Notes under the pieces: model-generated
Database searches by the model: none
Seen by the model: only the letters and a program-made list of their open reading frames with translations
Told to the model about the DNA's origin: nothing
Made by a program: the position numbers and the translations under genes
Shown: in pieces, positions 44,081 through 55,247 of the stretch
How positions within the stretch are numbered: position 1 is the stretch's first letter
How the letters are laid out: each line of letters begins with the position of its first letter
Source of the DNA: Isoetes taiwanensis
Lineage: Eukaryota > Streptophyta > Lycopodiopsida > Isoetales > Isoetaceae
Reading direction: 5' to 3'
Assembly (NCBI GenBank): GCA_021234155.1
Contig: JAJEKV010000008.1
Coordinates: forward strand, 14,995,294 to 15,059,293
Length of the DNA stretch: 64,000 nucleotides

Positions 44081-45405
44081 CCACAATATGAAATCGCTGA
44101 GCTTCCCACGTGTCGTCATCAAAGGGAGTTTCCCATCCGCCCATCTACGCTTCTTAGCATTTATGACCGAGCAGGCGGTTTGCTTATCCTGTGGCCCAGT
44201 TGGAAGCTTACACAGGCGAGTTGCTTCTCGATGCACTCTTGCCTCTTCTCTTTAGGGTATTACTTTTGCAAAAAGGACGCTTTTAGCCGAATAGTTCGAT
44301 CCCTCTTGGTGAAACATCCTTAAAAGGATACCTACTTTCTTTCTGTTGCTTCCCATAGTTTCCCTTTGTATGGGGCCTTTCTTTGGTCGGGACTATCTTT
44401 GGTCCCGGACTATGAGCGCCGATCTTAGCCCTTGTCCGTGTAGTAGTGTTGCTTCTGCCCACTGTTTGGAGGCTCCGATCCTTGCAGGCTGACGGCCTTT
44501 GATTCTGATTCTGATATTGTTCGCGGGTTGATAGTTCTTACTAGCTTCCTTATTTCATCATTTAGCCCCTCGATGTATCCTTCGACCGCGTGTCGTTCAC
44601 TTAGCTTTGGCACATCTGACCTCGGCTTCATGAATTCTTTAAGTATTTTTTACATGCCAGTTTGTTCCCCACATTGCGGTAGATGGAAGTGGCGCATCAT
44701 GTGGCATTTGTGCTCTCTTGATACATAGTGTCGCTTAAATGCCTTTGAAAACTTCCGAAACCTGCAGCTATCTCGGCTTAGCTTATGCGACTTTGCATAT
44801 CCTTTCCACCATATACGAGCTGCCCTCTTGAGGTTGGTTGTTGCCACCCTGCCCTTGTCTTTGTCCTTCATTCCGTAGGCATTACCGTACTCGTTCATCT
44901 CATCTAGCCAGGCCTCTGCCTCCATGCCTGACCTGTTGTCGCCGGAGAACTGTTCGAGCTTCCTTGCCTTCCACACATTGCTGAGTGCGGAATATACTTT
45001 CTTCTGGTAATCTGAGGTCCCTGTGACCTTGAGTCTGCCCTCTCTGCGGTCTTGTACCTCTTCTTCCTCGGTCGGTCCAGATTGTGGCTTTGTACGGGTA
45101 GGAATTATCGTGCTGGGGGCCTCCTTCTCTTGCTCCTCTTCTTATCTTTCCCCGTCTTTTAAGGTGTTGCCTGCGGCATTTGGATGTTATGATCTGGCCC
45201 GACTGCTGCTTGTGCCGCCAGTAAGGCTTTTATCTGCTGAAGGTCTGACTTCATTTGAGACATCTCCTCTTCAGGAGTCATGGGGCCAAATTCCTCAAAC
45301 AGGTTCCTTGCAATGGGTTGCCTGTCCGGGGTCTCTTCATCTTGGTGGGGTCTCCTGTCTTGTTCGACTGTCCTTGGATCCCTAGCTGCGTAGACAAGTT
45401 GGCAT
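44081..45405 (-). pseudogene. gag of copy III, partly open
   Basis: ATG 45,405 is homologous to the gag starts of copies I and II but needs an indel to reach the frame. The 108-codon frame 44,976-44,650 has the capsid core WKARKLEQFSGDNRSGMEAE and RIWWKGYAKSHKLSRD. The next piece, 44,631-44,425, has SERHAVEGYIEGLNDEIRKL. The zinc knuckle lies near 44,180-44,230 and is damaged. Confidence 0.75.
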
Positions 45406-45530
45406 TGGCCTTACGGTTAGCTTTGTTTTATTGCATTTAATCTGCCGATATAGTTGTGGAACAGAATACATCAACAAAACATTTTTAAAAAAATGGCAAC
45501 AAAATATATATATATATACAAGTTATTGTA

Positions 45531-47600
45531 CTATGAGAGACTATACAAATTCAACTAGAAGCCAAATGCAGTGCCATCCAACAAAGATCCTATAATGATT
45601 CTCTTAGATTCTCCAAGACTCTAGGAAGACTTCCCTAGATTCCATGAGATTCCATCAATTTTCGCTTATATTTCCCAAGATCCACGGATGATTCCTCGAG
45701 GAATTGTACAAATTCGACTACAAATAAAATTTAAAGTCATGTGATGAAGATTCTATAGAGATTCTCCAAGATTCTACCAAGATTCTCTAGATACTCAAAG
45801 ATTTTATGAAGATTACCTTAGATTCCTTAAGATTCTTAAAGATTCTCTTGAGATTCCCCTAGATTCCCAAAGATTATCCTAAGATTCCTCAAGATTCCAT
45901 GTAGATTCTTCTAGATTTCCTTAGATTCTATGAAGATTCCCCTTTAGAACACATCTAGTGTCAAAGATTACACTAGATCCCCTTCGATTCCCCCTAAATT
46001 CCCTAAAATCCCATAAACATCCCCTAGATTCTTAAGGTTCTACAAAGATTCCCCTAGATTTCGAAGATTATCTGAAGATTTCTTTGGATTCCCCAAGATT
46101 CTAAGTAGATTCTCCTAGATTCCCTTAGATTCTATGAAGATTCCACTAGATTCTCTAAGATTCCATCAAGATTCCCCTAGATTCTCAAACATTTTTTGAA
46201 GATTCTCTTAGATTCCCCTATCTTCTTTTAAATCCCATAGAATCCTTAAGATTCTCTTGATATTTCCTTGATTCCAAAGGTTATCCCAGATTACTCTAGA
46301 TTCCTTTAGATTCTTAAATATTCTCTTGAGAATGGAAAAGGAATTGTGCTAGAGTACCAAAACAACAAAGTGCATAAAGAGAACAAATGAAACAATGCAG
46401 TGAAAGATTGAAAAGGAATTGTTGGGAGAAAAACAACCAAAACCACGAAACAAAATACACAGATAAAGAGTTAATGGAGAATATGGAATAAGAAAAACAA
46501 ATGGAGACAACAAAGTTTGAAGGAACCGAAAAGATGAACCCAGGATAAGGAGAAGAGCAGAGCAGATAAGACGAATGGAACAAAATAGACAATAAATAGA
46601 GCAACCACGGTGGCCAAAAAAATAGAGAACCTACAACGTAAAATCAAAGAGCAACAGGAAGAAATGGAGAAAACAATGCACATAAAGATAAATTAGAGTG
46701 AGCAAAATGGAACCAATGGAGTGGATAAAGAGACCAATGGAATAGGGGTGAAAGGTTAGATAGAGGCAACAATGAGAACTCAACTAGAAGCCAAGAGTGG
46801 AGTGGTGACCAATAATAATGGAGGCAAAGTGAATGAAACAATGGAACAAACAATGCAACCTGCGGAATGAAACAGCAAGCTGCCAAAGGGACTAATGGTA
46901 ATTTCGAATAGGTAATCAAACAAAAGAAAGTCAAATGAACTTGTATGGCATAAGTGGAAAGGAGCAAAACAATATTTTGGAGCCAAATAGGTAGATGGGA
47001 CAAACAAAATGTAATATGGAAAATGGGTGGCTAAACAAAGGCCAGGAGATGGGAAAATCAATGGTAGAACTCAAAGAACAATGAATAATAGAAGCCCTAG
47101 TTGGCCAAGCGTGACTAATCCAACACCACAAATATAAAGCGTAACTAAGTAGTCAACATTAACAAGATGTATGTAAAATCTAACCTAGGTTATGAACCGC
47201 AGTGTAACACAACTAGAGAATACCTCATCACCTATCACTTAGCATCTGATCAAAACCTCAACCAAACAACTAACTTTGCAATAGGCAGCTTATGTGGAGA
47301 GACCTCCCTGGCCTAGAGGCTAACATAACCAACAACATATATGTGCTTAATTGATGCGAACAATATCTATAAACAAATGACATCATGAAATGTAGATATA
47401 GGAGTTGGACGAACAAAGAAATGATTATAACAAAATGACCAAAAACCGAACACATGGCACCCCATGCATATTAATAACCCAACCCATGCGCTTTCAAATA
47501 TTCTCTAAAAAAGCCAATCGTAGCAAACCATGTGAGAATCCAAGTAAAACAATGCATCAAGATAACAAACCAAAATGATTTTAATGGCGCATAAGAAGCC
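45531..47600. repeat. Degenerate AGATTC array followed by A-rich sequence
   Basis: From about 45,590 to 46,320 the words AGATTC/GATTCC recur every 10-20 bases. This is the reverse complement of the GAATCT words at 36,920-37,420. The segment at 46,340-46,410 (GTGCTAGAGTACC and neighbours) is the reverse complement of 37,430-37,490. The rest, to 47,600, is A-rich on this strand. Minus-strand frames here, such as 46,314-46,604, are hydrophobic by composition and have no coding support. Confidence 0.6.
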
Positions 47601-49059
47601 ACATGGTGCAAGTCCTAGCACCTTATGTCGAATAAGCGAACATAATAGGATAATACATGATATGAGCTAATGAGAAACAATAACGTGTAGTGTCCGCAAA
47701 TGTTAACTCTACAAAATCACCACAGTGAGATAACGAGAAACTATAACCAATTTGACGACTACATGACACATAGGATAATGCAGGATCTTGAGCTAAATGA
47801 GAGACTACAACATGTAGTGTCAGCAAATGTTAACTCTAGAAAATCACCACAATGAGATAACGAGAAACTACAACCAATTTGATGGCCACATAATGCAAGC
47901 CCTAATACAAGTCCTAAACATTGAATAATGCAACATACCGAGGTTCTGGGAAATGATAAAACAGTAAAGTTCATGCAATTTGTTCGATGTAACCCTCAAA
48001 AACTCAAGAAATTCCAATTCTATGAAGAAAAATGCCGATAAAAATGCATCATGGTATCAAGTTTACAAATCTATAAAAACCAACGCTATCACCAACAAAT
48101 GAAATATGACTAGGGAGATATAATGCATGTTTGCAAAGATCACGAAGAAACAAAAATACTATTTATTTCGGATATAAATGACGAATGAGACCCCGTATGG
48201 ACCAACCAGAATTCCATGAAAACAAAATATAGCGTATGATTGTGAAGGTGATCAATGAGAATATCCAACACGAACATATAGTGGAAATCGATCAAAGAAA
48301 AATACCGTTGTCTAGTTTACGCCATATAAACACGAAAGAAACTCAAGAAAAAAGGAAAACCACCACATTGAGATAACGAGAAACCATAACCAACCTGATG
48401 ACCACATGACGCATAGGATAATATAGTATCTGAGCTAATGAGAGATTAAAACATGTAGTGTCAGCAACTGTTAACTCTAAGAAATCACCACAGTGAAATA
48501 ACGAGAAATCATAACCAATTTGACGGCCACATGATGCAAGCCCTAACACAAGTCCTAAACGTTGAATAATGCAACATATCGAGGTTCTGGGAAATGATAA
48601 AACAGTAAAGTTCATGCAATTTGTTCAATATAACCCTCAAAAACTCAAGAAATTTCAATTCTACGATGACAAGAAAAATGCTGATAAAAATGCATCATGA
48701 AATCAAGTTTACAAATCTATAAAATCCAATGCTATCATAGGAAAAAGACAACAAATGCATTTAATAAGAGAATCCACGGGGTCCACCAACAAATGAAACA
48801 TGACTAGGGTGATATAATGCATGTTTACAATGATCACCAAGAAGCGAGAATAGTATTTATTTCGGATATAAATGATGAAGGAGACCCCGTACTGACCAAC
48901 CAGATTTCCATGAAAACAAAATATAGCGCATGATTGTGAAGGTGATCAATGAGAATATCAAAACACGAACATGTAGTGGAAATAGATCAAAGAAAAATAC
49001 CGTTGTTTAGTTTATGCCATATAAACATGAAAGAAACTCAAGAAAAAAGGAAAAATTAC

Positions 49060-49133
49060 TTGGCCATTGGAGGGAATCGAACCAATAATCACAAGTTGCA
49101 AACCACGAAAGCTAGCCACAAAGCCAACAAAAA
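49060..49133 (-). other. tRNA-like pol III promoter (A and B boxes), first copy
   Basis: On the minus strand an A-box-like TGGCTTTGTGG (49,126-49,116) is followed 43 bp later, start to start, by a perfect B box GGTTCGATTCC (49,083-49,073). This is the spacing of a tRNA gene. The expected T-arm and acceptor pairings are poor, so it is more likely a tRNA-derived SINE head or a decayed tRNA than a working tRNA gene. Confidence 0.45.
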
Positions 49134-49857
49134 ATTCTTAGTAATATTAAACAAATAATAATTTAAATGGACCATGCGATACTAGGACCCAGTATCCCCT
49201 AACAAAAACCTTTAAGAAAAATACCGTTGTCTAGTTTATGCCATATAAACACGAAAGAAACTCAAGAAAAAAGGAAAACCACCACATTGAGATAACGAGA
49301 AACCATAACCAACGTGATGACCACATGACGCATAGGATAATATAGTATCTGAACTAATGAGAGACTAAAACATGTAGTGTCAGCAGCTGTTAACTCTAAG
49401 AAATCACCACAGTGAGATAACGAGAAATCATAACCAATTTGACGGCCACATGACACAAGCCCTAACACAAGTCCTAAACGTTGAATAATGCAATATATCG
49501 AGGTTCTGAGAAATGATAAAACAGTAAAGTTCATGCAATTTGTTCAATATAACCCTCAAAAACTCAAGAAATTTCAACTCTACGATGACAAAAAAAATGC
49601 ATCATGAAATCAAGTTTACAAATCTATAAAATCCAATGCTATCATAGGAAAAAGATAACAAATGCATTTAATAAGAGAGTCCATGTGAATGACCAACAAA
49701 TGAAACATCACTAGGGAGATATAATGCATGTTTACAAAGATCACCAAGAAGCGAGAATACTATTTATTTCGGATATAAATGATGAATGAGACCCCGTACT
49801 GACCAACTAGATTTCCATGAAAATAAAATATAGCGCATGATTTTGAAGGTGATCAAT

Positions 49858-49929
49858 AGAATAGAATAGAATAGAATAGAATTGTTTTTATCGTCTACGG
49901 AGACCAATCGGCCTATGGGACCCAATACA
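49858..49929 (-). mobile_element. Short 5'-truncated LINE insertion
   Basis: (GAATA)n followed by TTTTTATCGTCTACGGAGAC and CAATCGGCCTATGGGACCCA. The same sequence, with TAGAA repeats, is the 3' end of the LINE at 58,454-58,590. The sister repeat unit (48,935-48,960) reads straight through GATCAATGAGAATATC without it, so the empty site is known. Only a 3-base AAT duplication is apparent. Confidence 0.7.
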
Positions 49930-50041
49930 AATGAGAATATCAAAACACGAACATGTAGTGGAAATAGATCAAAGAAAAATACCGTTGTCTAGTTTATGCC
50001 ATATAAACATGAAAGAAACTCAGGAAAAAAGGAAAAATTAT

Positions 50042-50115
50042 TTGGCCATTGGAGGGAATCGAACCAACAATCACAAGTTGCAAACCACGAAAGCTAGCCA
50101 CAAAGCCAACAATAA
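50042..50115 (-). other. tRNA-like pol III promoter (A and B boxes), second copy
   Basis: Same structure as at 49,060-49,133: B box at 50,065-50,055 and A-box-like sequence at 50,108-50,098, both on the minus strand. It is carried by the tandem unit. Confidence 0.45.
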
Positions 50116-50150
50116 ATTCTTAGTAAAACAAAACAAATAATAATTTAAAT

Positions 50151-53100
50151 GGATCATGCAATACTAGGACCGGTATCCCCTTGAAAAACATTTAAAGAAA
50201 ATGGCCGCCACGAATTTAAGCTAATTAGGCATGTCGTGGGAGAAATGGATGGAGGTTTCCACATAGCTAAGAGCGAAAACTTGAAGGATACAAAAGAACC
50301 TAGGCCAAGCTGGCATATCGTTGAAATTAGAAGAGCAATGGGCCAGGTCATTTTACAATCCAAGAATTAGCAGTTCTAGTGGAATCCGAGATTCTACTAC
50401 TCAAAGAATGCGGGTTCCATCGGATTTATTAAAGGGATGTCGGCTCATCAGGCTTTACCATCGACCCATGAAGTCGCAGGCTCCACCCTAAGACCAATCA
50501 ATAGATGCATGATCAAGCAGCAAAATACATATGTCTAGGAGATTGATGAAGTAGGAAACTTTGCACAACAAATAATTCACCTCAAAGGAAAGCAGCCAGG
50601 TAAGGAAGCAAAGAAGCAAGCAACAAAGTATATATAGATCAAAGTCAAAATGAGAGCTGCTATAAATATGAACCCCGTGAAAAAGCGGATCTCTTCTATA
50701 TAAAGAAGAAACCATGGCATTATCTTTTTGAACTTGGCTTAGCAAGGTATAATTTAACTTAGGACATGTGTCAGATTAAACCATCGAGAAATAGATTCAC
50801 GGCCATCCCATTCAAAGGGCTTTTCTTCAGGATTCATATTTGTTTTGGACTAGATCAAAAAGGATAAATAGCTCCCTCTTTTACTTTATAATCGAGTAAT
50901 TGCTCTCATTATGAAAGATTCCTCTTTGGAATCGATCCAGAATAGAATCATCCCTAACAATTTCTTCACATAAAACAATCAAAACCTCTAGCCATGGCCA
51001 TCAAACTACCAGATTCTAGTAAAAGCATTACAAAAATAGAAACTTAGAAACTTAGAAGAACAACATCAAAGTTAATGAAATCTTTGAAGTTATTCAGCAT
51101 TGTGAGAGCAGGATCTACAAGTAGCTACTTACTTTGAAATACCATTCAAAGATGGAGATCAGGGGAAACACATGGGAAAATCTAAGCCGAGACCCCGAGG
51201 CCGGGTCTTGGAAGGAAGGGGAAAAAGCGGGAATCCACCACATAGCCAAAAAGGAGAGAAAGCTTTTGATCTAAAGCTCTCTAGATGAGGCAAGAGAACT
51301 AGTCATAATTGCCAAAACTATTACAACATCCTAGACAGGCCTACTTGAACATATTATCCGGATAATAGAACAATGTAAAACAAGGCAAATATGTTACTTG
51401 ATGCATTTTGTTTTAAGGTTAAATCGAGAATGCTAGACATTATATGCTCCTTTCAAATTTACTACATACGGTATCATTACCAAAGGAAAAGTAATTATTG
51501 GGAAAGAGGGCTTTATCATGTATACTGCCTAAAAGAATCACGAGCTCATCAATCCATTGTTCCCTTTGGTATTGGCGAGTTTAGAGGAGCACTTGCGTAT
51601 AAGATTTTTGTTGTTGTAAAGAAGATGCCGTCATGTGAATTGCACCAAGGAGAAATGTTTCCAAGTCTAGCACTTCACATTGGCTATTCCACTCTGTTAG
51701 AAGGGCCGATTCTTTTTGGGTGGCCCCTTTTTTTTTTCTTGTGTATATTCTTTTTGAGGATTTTTTGCCGTTCCGGACTAGGTGTATCTCCTATCGTCTC
51801 TAATATATGTGTTTCTCTCTATCTCATTAACAATGCTAAAGCTTAGGCGAATTCTTGATGACTTCTGGTTCCCTATTGGTCCTGCTTTTACTCTCCCTCT
51901 CTCTCTCTCCCTCCTCCCTCCCCTCCTTCCCCTCCCTCCCCTCAAGGCGCTCACGGGTAGGCTCCAAAGTGTTCTTCTATTGGATCGCCCTATTTTCTCT
52001 TCACGAAGTGTAGCTTTGTGGCTTCGAGGAAACCTTTATTAGGGAAAGCGGTCGATCCTAGTGTATCGTGGATATTGTTGTACGAGACCTTTCCACTGAA
52101 ACGGTTTTGCATGTTTTTTCAACGATCTTTTGTTGTTCCGTGCTCAAATCATGCTCTCTTGGTAGAATGAGGTTTTAGGGTTAGCAAAGCGATTTGTTTT
52201 GCCGGGATTAAAGCTGTTCAAAAAGGCGATTACCAAGCTCTATTCAAAGACGGCATGCCAAAACCACGGTCCATGCTTTCGATTCAACTGCGTGGATTTA
52301 TCCAAAAAGCGTAGTTGCTTCGGACAAAAGTGTGAAATGCTTCGGACATAGCAGATGGTTAACCCGGACATGTTTTAGGGTTTACCACATCTGAAATAGA
52401 TATCGGCGTTAGAATGAATGTAGTTGTTTGAGAAATTCAAAAGATTATGTAGGGCGATTTATTGTCAAGTTCTGCATGATCTATTCCTATTCGATCTAGA
52501 TATTGGAACACTTCCATCCAATCCTCCTTGGGAATTTGATCTCACCTTATATCGATAAAAACTTCCACCAAGTTACGGCATTCCATTCAAAAGGTAAAAG
52601 GTTCTCCAAAATTTAAAGGTTTAAAGTTGATTCTATCAATCCGGCACAAAATTTTGAATTCATCCTGAAATCTCCACGAATTCATTAAACCCAACACCAA
52701 GTTTCTCCTGGTTTGGCACCAACACTAAAATAGAGACCAGGCTCAAAGTTTGCATTTTGGACTTTACACAGGTGAAGGATCAAGCAAAATCAAATTGACT
52801 GATGATCAAGTACGAAGATCAAGTAGGCTGTACAAGCCGCATTCAAGCAGATAAGATCCGTCCTATGATAACGCCTCCACGCCCTTACCCCGCACTTTGC
52901 CAGGGCCGCCATTATCTCTAACAAAATATATGTTCTTCAGATAAATTGTCCCATTTGCACCCTGTGGTGGCGTGGACTTAAAATGCCAATACAAGTTGCA
53001 GCTACTAAAGTGCCTGTGGTGGGGTGAAGACTTAAAATGCCAATACAAGTTGCAGCTACTAAAGTGCTTGTTGGACAAATTTTAGCCTTAACATCTATTG

Positions 53101-53478
53101 TTTTTTTTGACAACTGCTTCGACGACTATTTATAAGTTGGCAAAAAGAACCTTCCTTCCCTCCTTCCATTGAAACACCATTGATTGCTTTTAGACTTAGA
53201 TTCATAGAAATTTTGATAAGTTAGGTCCGGCATAGTAGTGTGTAGAGGAAAGACGGAACGTTTGTGAATGGATGACATGTGCAATCTGGTTCAAGATGGA
53301 AGCGAGGATTACAAAGGCAGAATGGCTGATAAACGCAAAACAGGAAGTTGGAAATCGTGTTGGCCAATGCTTGGTGAAGCCCAAAACAGAATCCTCAACG
53401 TTTCTTTCTAATAAAAAACTTACTGACCATATATTTTATTGTTTACATTCATTTTATGATTTGAAGCATACAGCATAG
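50151..53478. other. No supported gene; a 52-bp tandem duplication at 52,961-53,066
   Basis: Open frames here (for example 51,391-51,846 on the plus strand) show no recognisable protein. A (TC/CCTCC)n pyrimidine-rich run lies near 51,890-51,945. At 52,961-53,066 a 52-bp unit with ACTTAAAATGCCAATACAAG is present twice. The first exon of the NPF gene would be expected somewhere upstream of 53,479, but I cannot find it in this stretch. Confidence 0.5.
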
Positions 53479-55247
53479 CAGACACTGTGATTCTCTCTGC
53501 CATAGTCACCAATATCATCACTTACATGACCACAATATTACACAGAAATGTTGCCACAGCTGCCAGCGATGTCAACAATTTACAGGGCACAGCATTTGTC
53601 ATGAGTTTTTTGGGAGCATTCATTTCTGATACGTACTTGGGCCGCTACAAGACCATCTCTCTTGCCTTTGCAGTTTATTTCTGTGTAAGCACCATCATAT
53701 ATCATGCTCTTTTGCACATTTGCCATGTTAATTTTTTTAATCACTTAGCATGTCCTTCTGCGTGTCACAGGGCATAATCTTGTTGACCGTCTCTGTTTCT
53801 GTCAAATCCCTCAGACCTTTGCCATGCCAGAATGGAGCTTGTCCACAGGCAAGCTCACTCCAGCTGGGTGTTTTTTTCCTTGCATTGTATGTGTTTGCCC
53901 TTGGCTTTGGAAGCTTGAAATCTTGCATCATATCTTTTGGAGCTGATCAGTTTGAGGAAGAGGATGTGAAGGAGAAGAGGGCCATGGTTTCCTTCTTCAA
54001 TTGGAATTACTGGTGCATTAATTTAGGAGGAATGGTATCTGTTACTGGTATTGTATATATTGAAGATAGTTTAAGTTGGGGATGGGGGATTGGGATTTGC
54101 TTGTTCTTTCTAGCACTTGCAATGTGCATGTTCTTTGGCATGACAAAGCATTACAGATATAGGAAAACTCAAGAAAGCCCTTTAGCTCAGATTGCACATG
54201 TTCTTATTACTGCATTCAAAAGGGGCAAAGCTGAAAGTACAGGAGATTTTTATGAGTACAATATTGCCCATGGCAAAAGGCTACTCCCTCATACAAGCCA
54301 ATTCAGGTTACACCTTTTCTATCGCCCTAGTTTATCTTGCTGCTGCTTCTTCTTCTTCTGCCAGGAAAAAGGTCTGTTAAATGCTCTTTCTTTCTTTATA
54401 TTGCAGGTTTCTTGACAAGGCAGCTTTAAAACACGAAGACAGGGAAGGGTCTTGTAAGGCATGCACCCTGACTCAAGTTGAAGAGGTAAAATTGGTGCTG
54501 AGAGTAATCCCTATATGGCTAGTTGTGCTCTGGTTAGGAATAACCCCTGCACAGGTAGGAACATTTTTTGTAACTCAAGGCAACTACATGGAAAATCAGC
54601 TTGGAAGCTTTAATATACCACCAGCCTCCATGTTCATATTTGCTTTCATAGTAGGTCTCATATTTCTACCGATTTATGACAAACTGGTGGTGCCATTTGT
54701 GAGAAAACACACCAAAAACGAAAGAGGCTTCAGCCTGCTGCAAAGGATAGGTATTGGATTTGTGTTGTGTGTGTTGGATATGATGGTTGCAGGGCTGGTG
54801 GAAATAAAAAGAAAAAAGAGCAGTGGAAAGTTGAGCATATTTTGGCTGGTTCCACAGTATGGAATGCTTGGATTATTTGAGTGCTTCTCTGGTCCTGCAG
54901 TGATGGAATTCTTTGATGAACAGATGCCTGACAATATGCAAAGCCTTGGTATCAGTATGGCTTATGTAAATGTGGGGGTGAGTTCTTTTCTGAGTAGTGC
55001 CATCGTGTCCATAGTTGGCAAGGCGAATCCTACGTGGCTTCAGAATGACATTAACAAAGGCCACCTGGACTATTACTACTGGGTCCTAGTCCTTGTCACC
55101 GCCATTAACCTGCTCATTTTTTTGCCCCTTGCTTGGGCCTACTCATATAAAACCACCACCAAGTCTCCACATGCCACCATTGAAATGGCTCTCAATGATG
55201 ACTTGGCCAAGTCTGCTCGTGCAATGGCCCCCAATAATGAACAATGA
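53479..55247 (+). CDS. NPF (NRT1/PTR family) proton-coupled transporter, first exon not found
   Basis: A plasma- or endomembrane transporter of the POT/MFS type; NPF members move nitrate, peptides, hormones or glucosinolates, and the substrate cannot be told from sequence. Exons: about 53,479-53,684, 53,771-54,306 and 54,407-55,247, with GT-AG introns of 86 and 100 bp. The joins give continuous protein (AVYFC/GIILL and TSQFR/FLDKA). Visible family features are NNLQGTAFVMSFLGAFISDT and YLGRYKT, KSCIISFGADQFEE, SFFNWNYWCINLG, LPHTSQFRFLDKAAL, QVEEVKLVLRVIPIW, FNIPPASM and LVPQYGMLGLFECFSGPAVM. The protein lacks the usual N-terminus and first part of TM1. Near the 5' edge, the place of the ExxER proton-coupling motif reads ADTVI, so the motif is missing or lies across the unfound exon boundary. 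Stop TGA at 55,245-55,247. Gene or 5'-truncated pseudogene, undecided. Confidence 0.85.

Larger units (their letters stand above)
38024..45530 (-). mobile_element. Ty3/gypsy chromovirus copy III, 3' half (LTR, pol, gag)
   Basis: One LTR at 38,024-39,614, then polypurine tract, pol and gag on the minus strand. Homology ends about 45,530 in the AT-rich spacer that separates gag from gene B in copies I and II. No 5' LTR and no genes A or B follow. Its pol and LTR differ from copies I and II more than those do from each other, so it is an older or separate subfamily. Confidence 0.78.
47636..50150. repeat. Tandem repeat, about 0.92-kb unit, three copies
   Basis: Blocks at about 47,640-48,010, 48,360-48,640 and 49,275-49,560 share long words such as GTTAACTCTAAGAAATCACC and TAAAACAGTAAAGTTCATGC. 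The last two copies are 919 bp apart at one end and about 982 bp at the other; the difference is a 70-bp LINE tail insertion in the last copy. The first copy is shorter and lacks the tRNA-like segment. Within each unit a shorter block of about 150 bp is itself duplicated. Minus-strand frames starting MNFTVLSF are by-products of the repeat. Confidence 0.75.

Noticed and set aside
46314-47131. Hydrophobic minus-strand frames suggesting membrane proteins
   Set aside because: They come from A-rich plus-strand composition and overlap in different phases; no family signature.
36340-47150. Simple inverted repeat flanking copy III
   Set aside because: The motifs are reverse complements, but their order along the strand is the same on both sides, so a plain inverted duplication does not fit.
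49060-49133. Functional tRNA gene
   Set aside because: A and B boxes and spacing are right, but T-arm and acceptor stems do not pair well.
47636-50150. CRISPR-like or gene array
   Set aside because: Units are about 0.92 kb with degenerate internal repeats, in a plant genome, with no spacer pattern and no coding frame.
51391-51846. 151-codon plus-strand frame
   Set aside because: Irregular composition, a poly-T-driven Phe run, no similarity recognised and no promoter or splice context.
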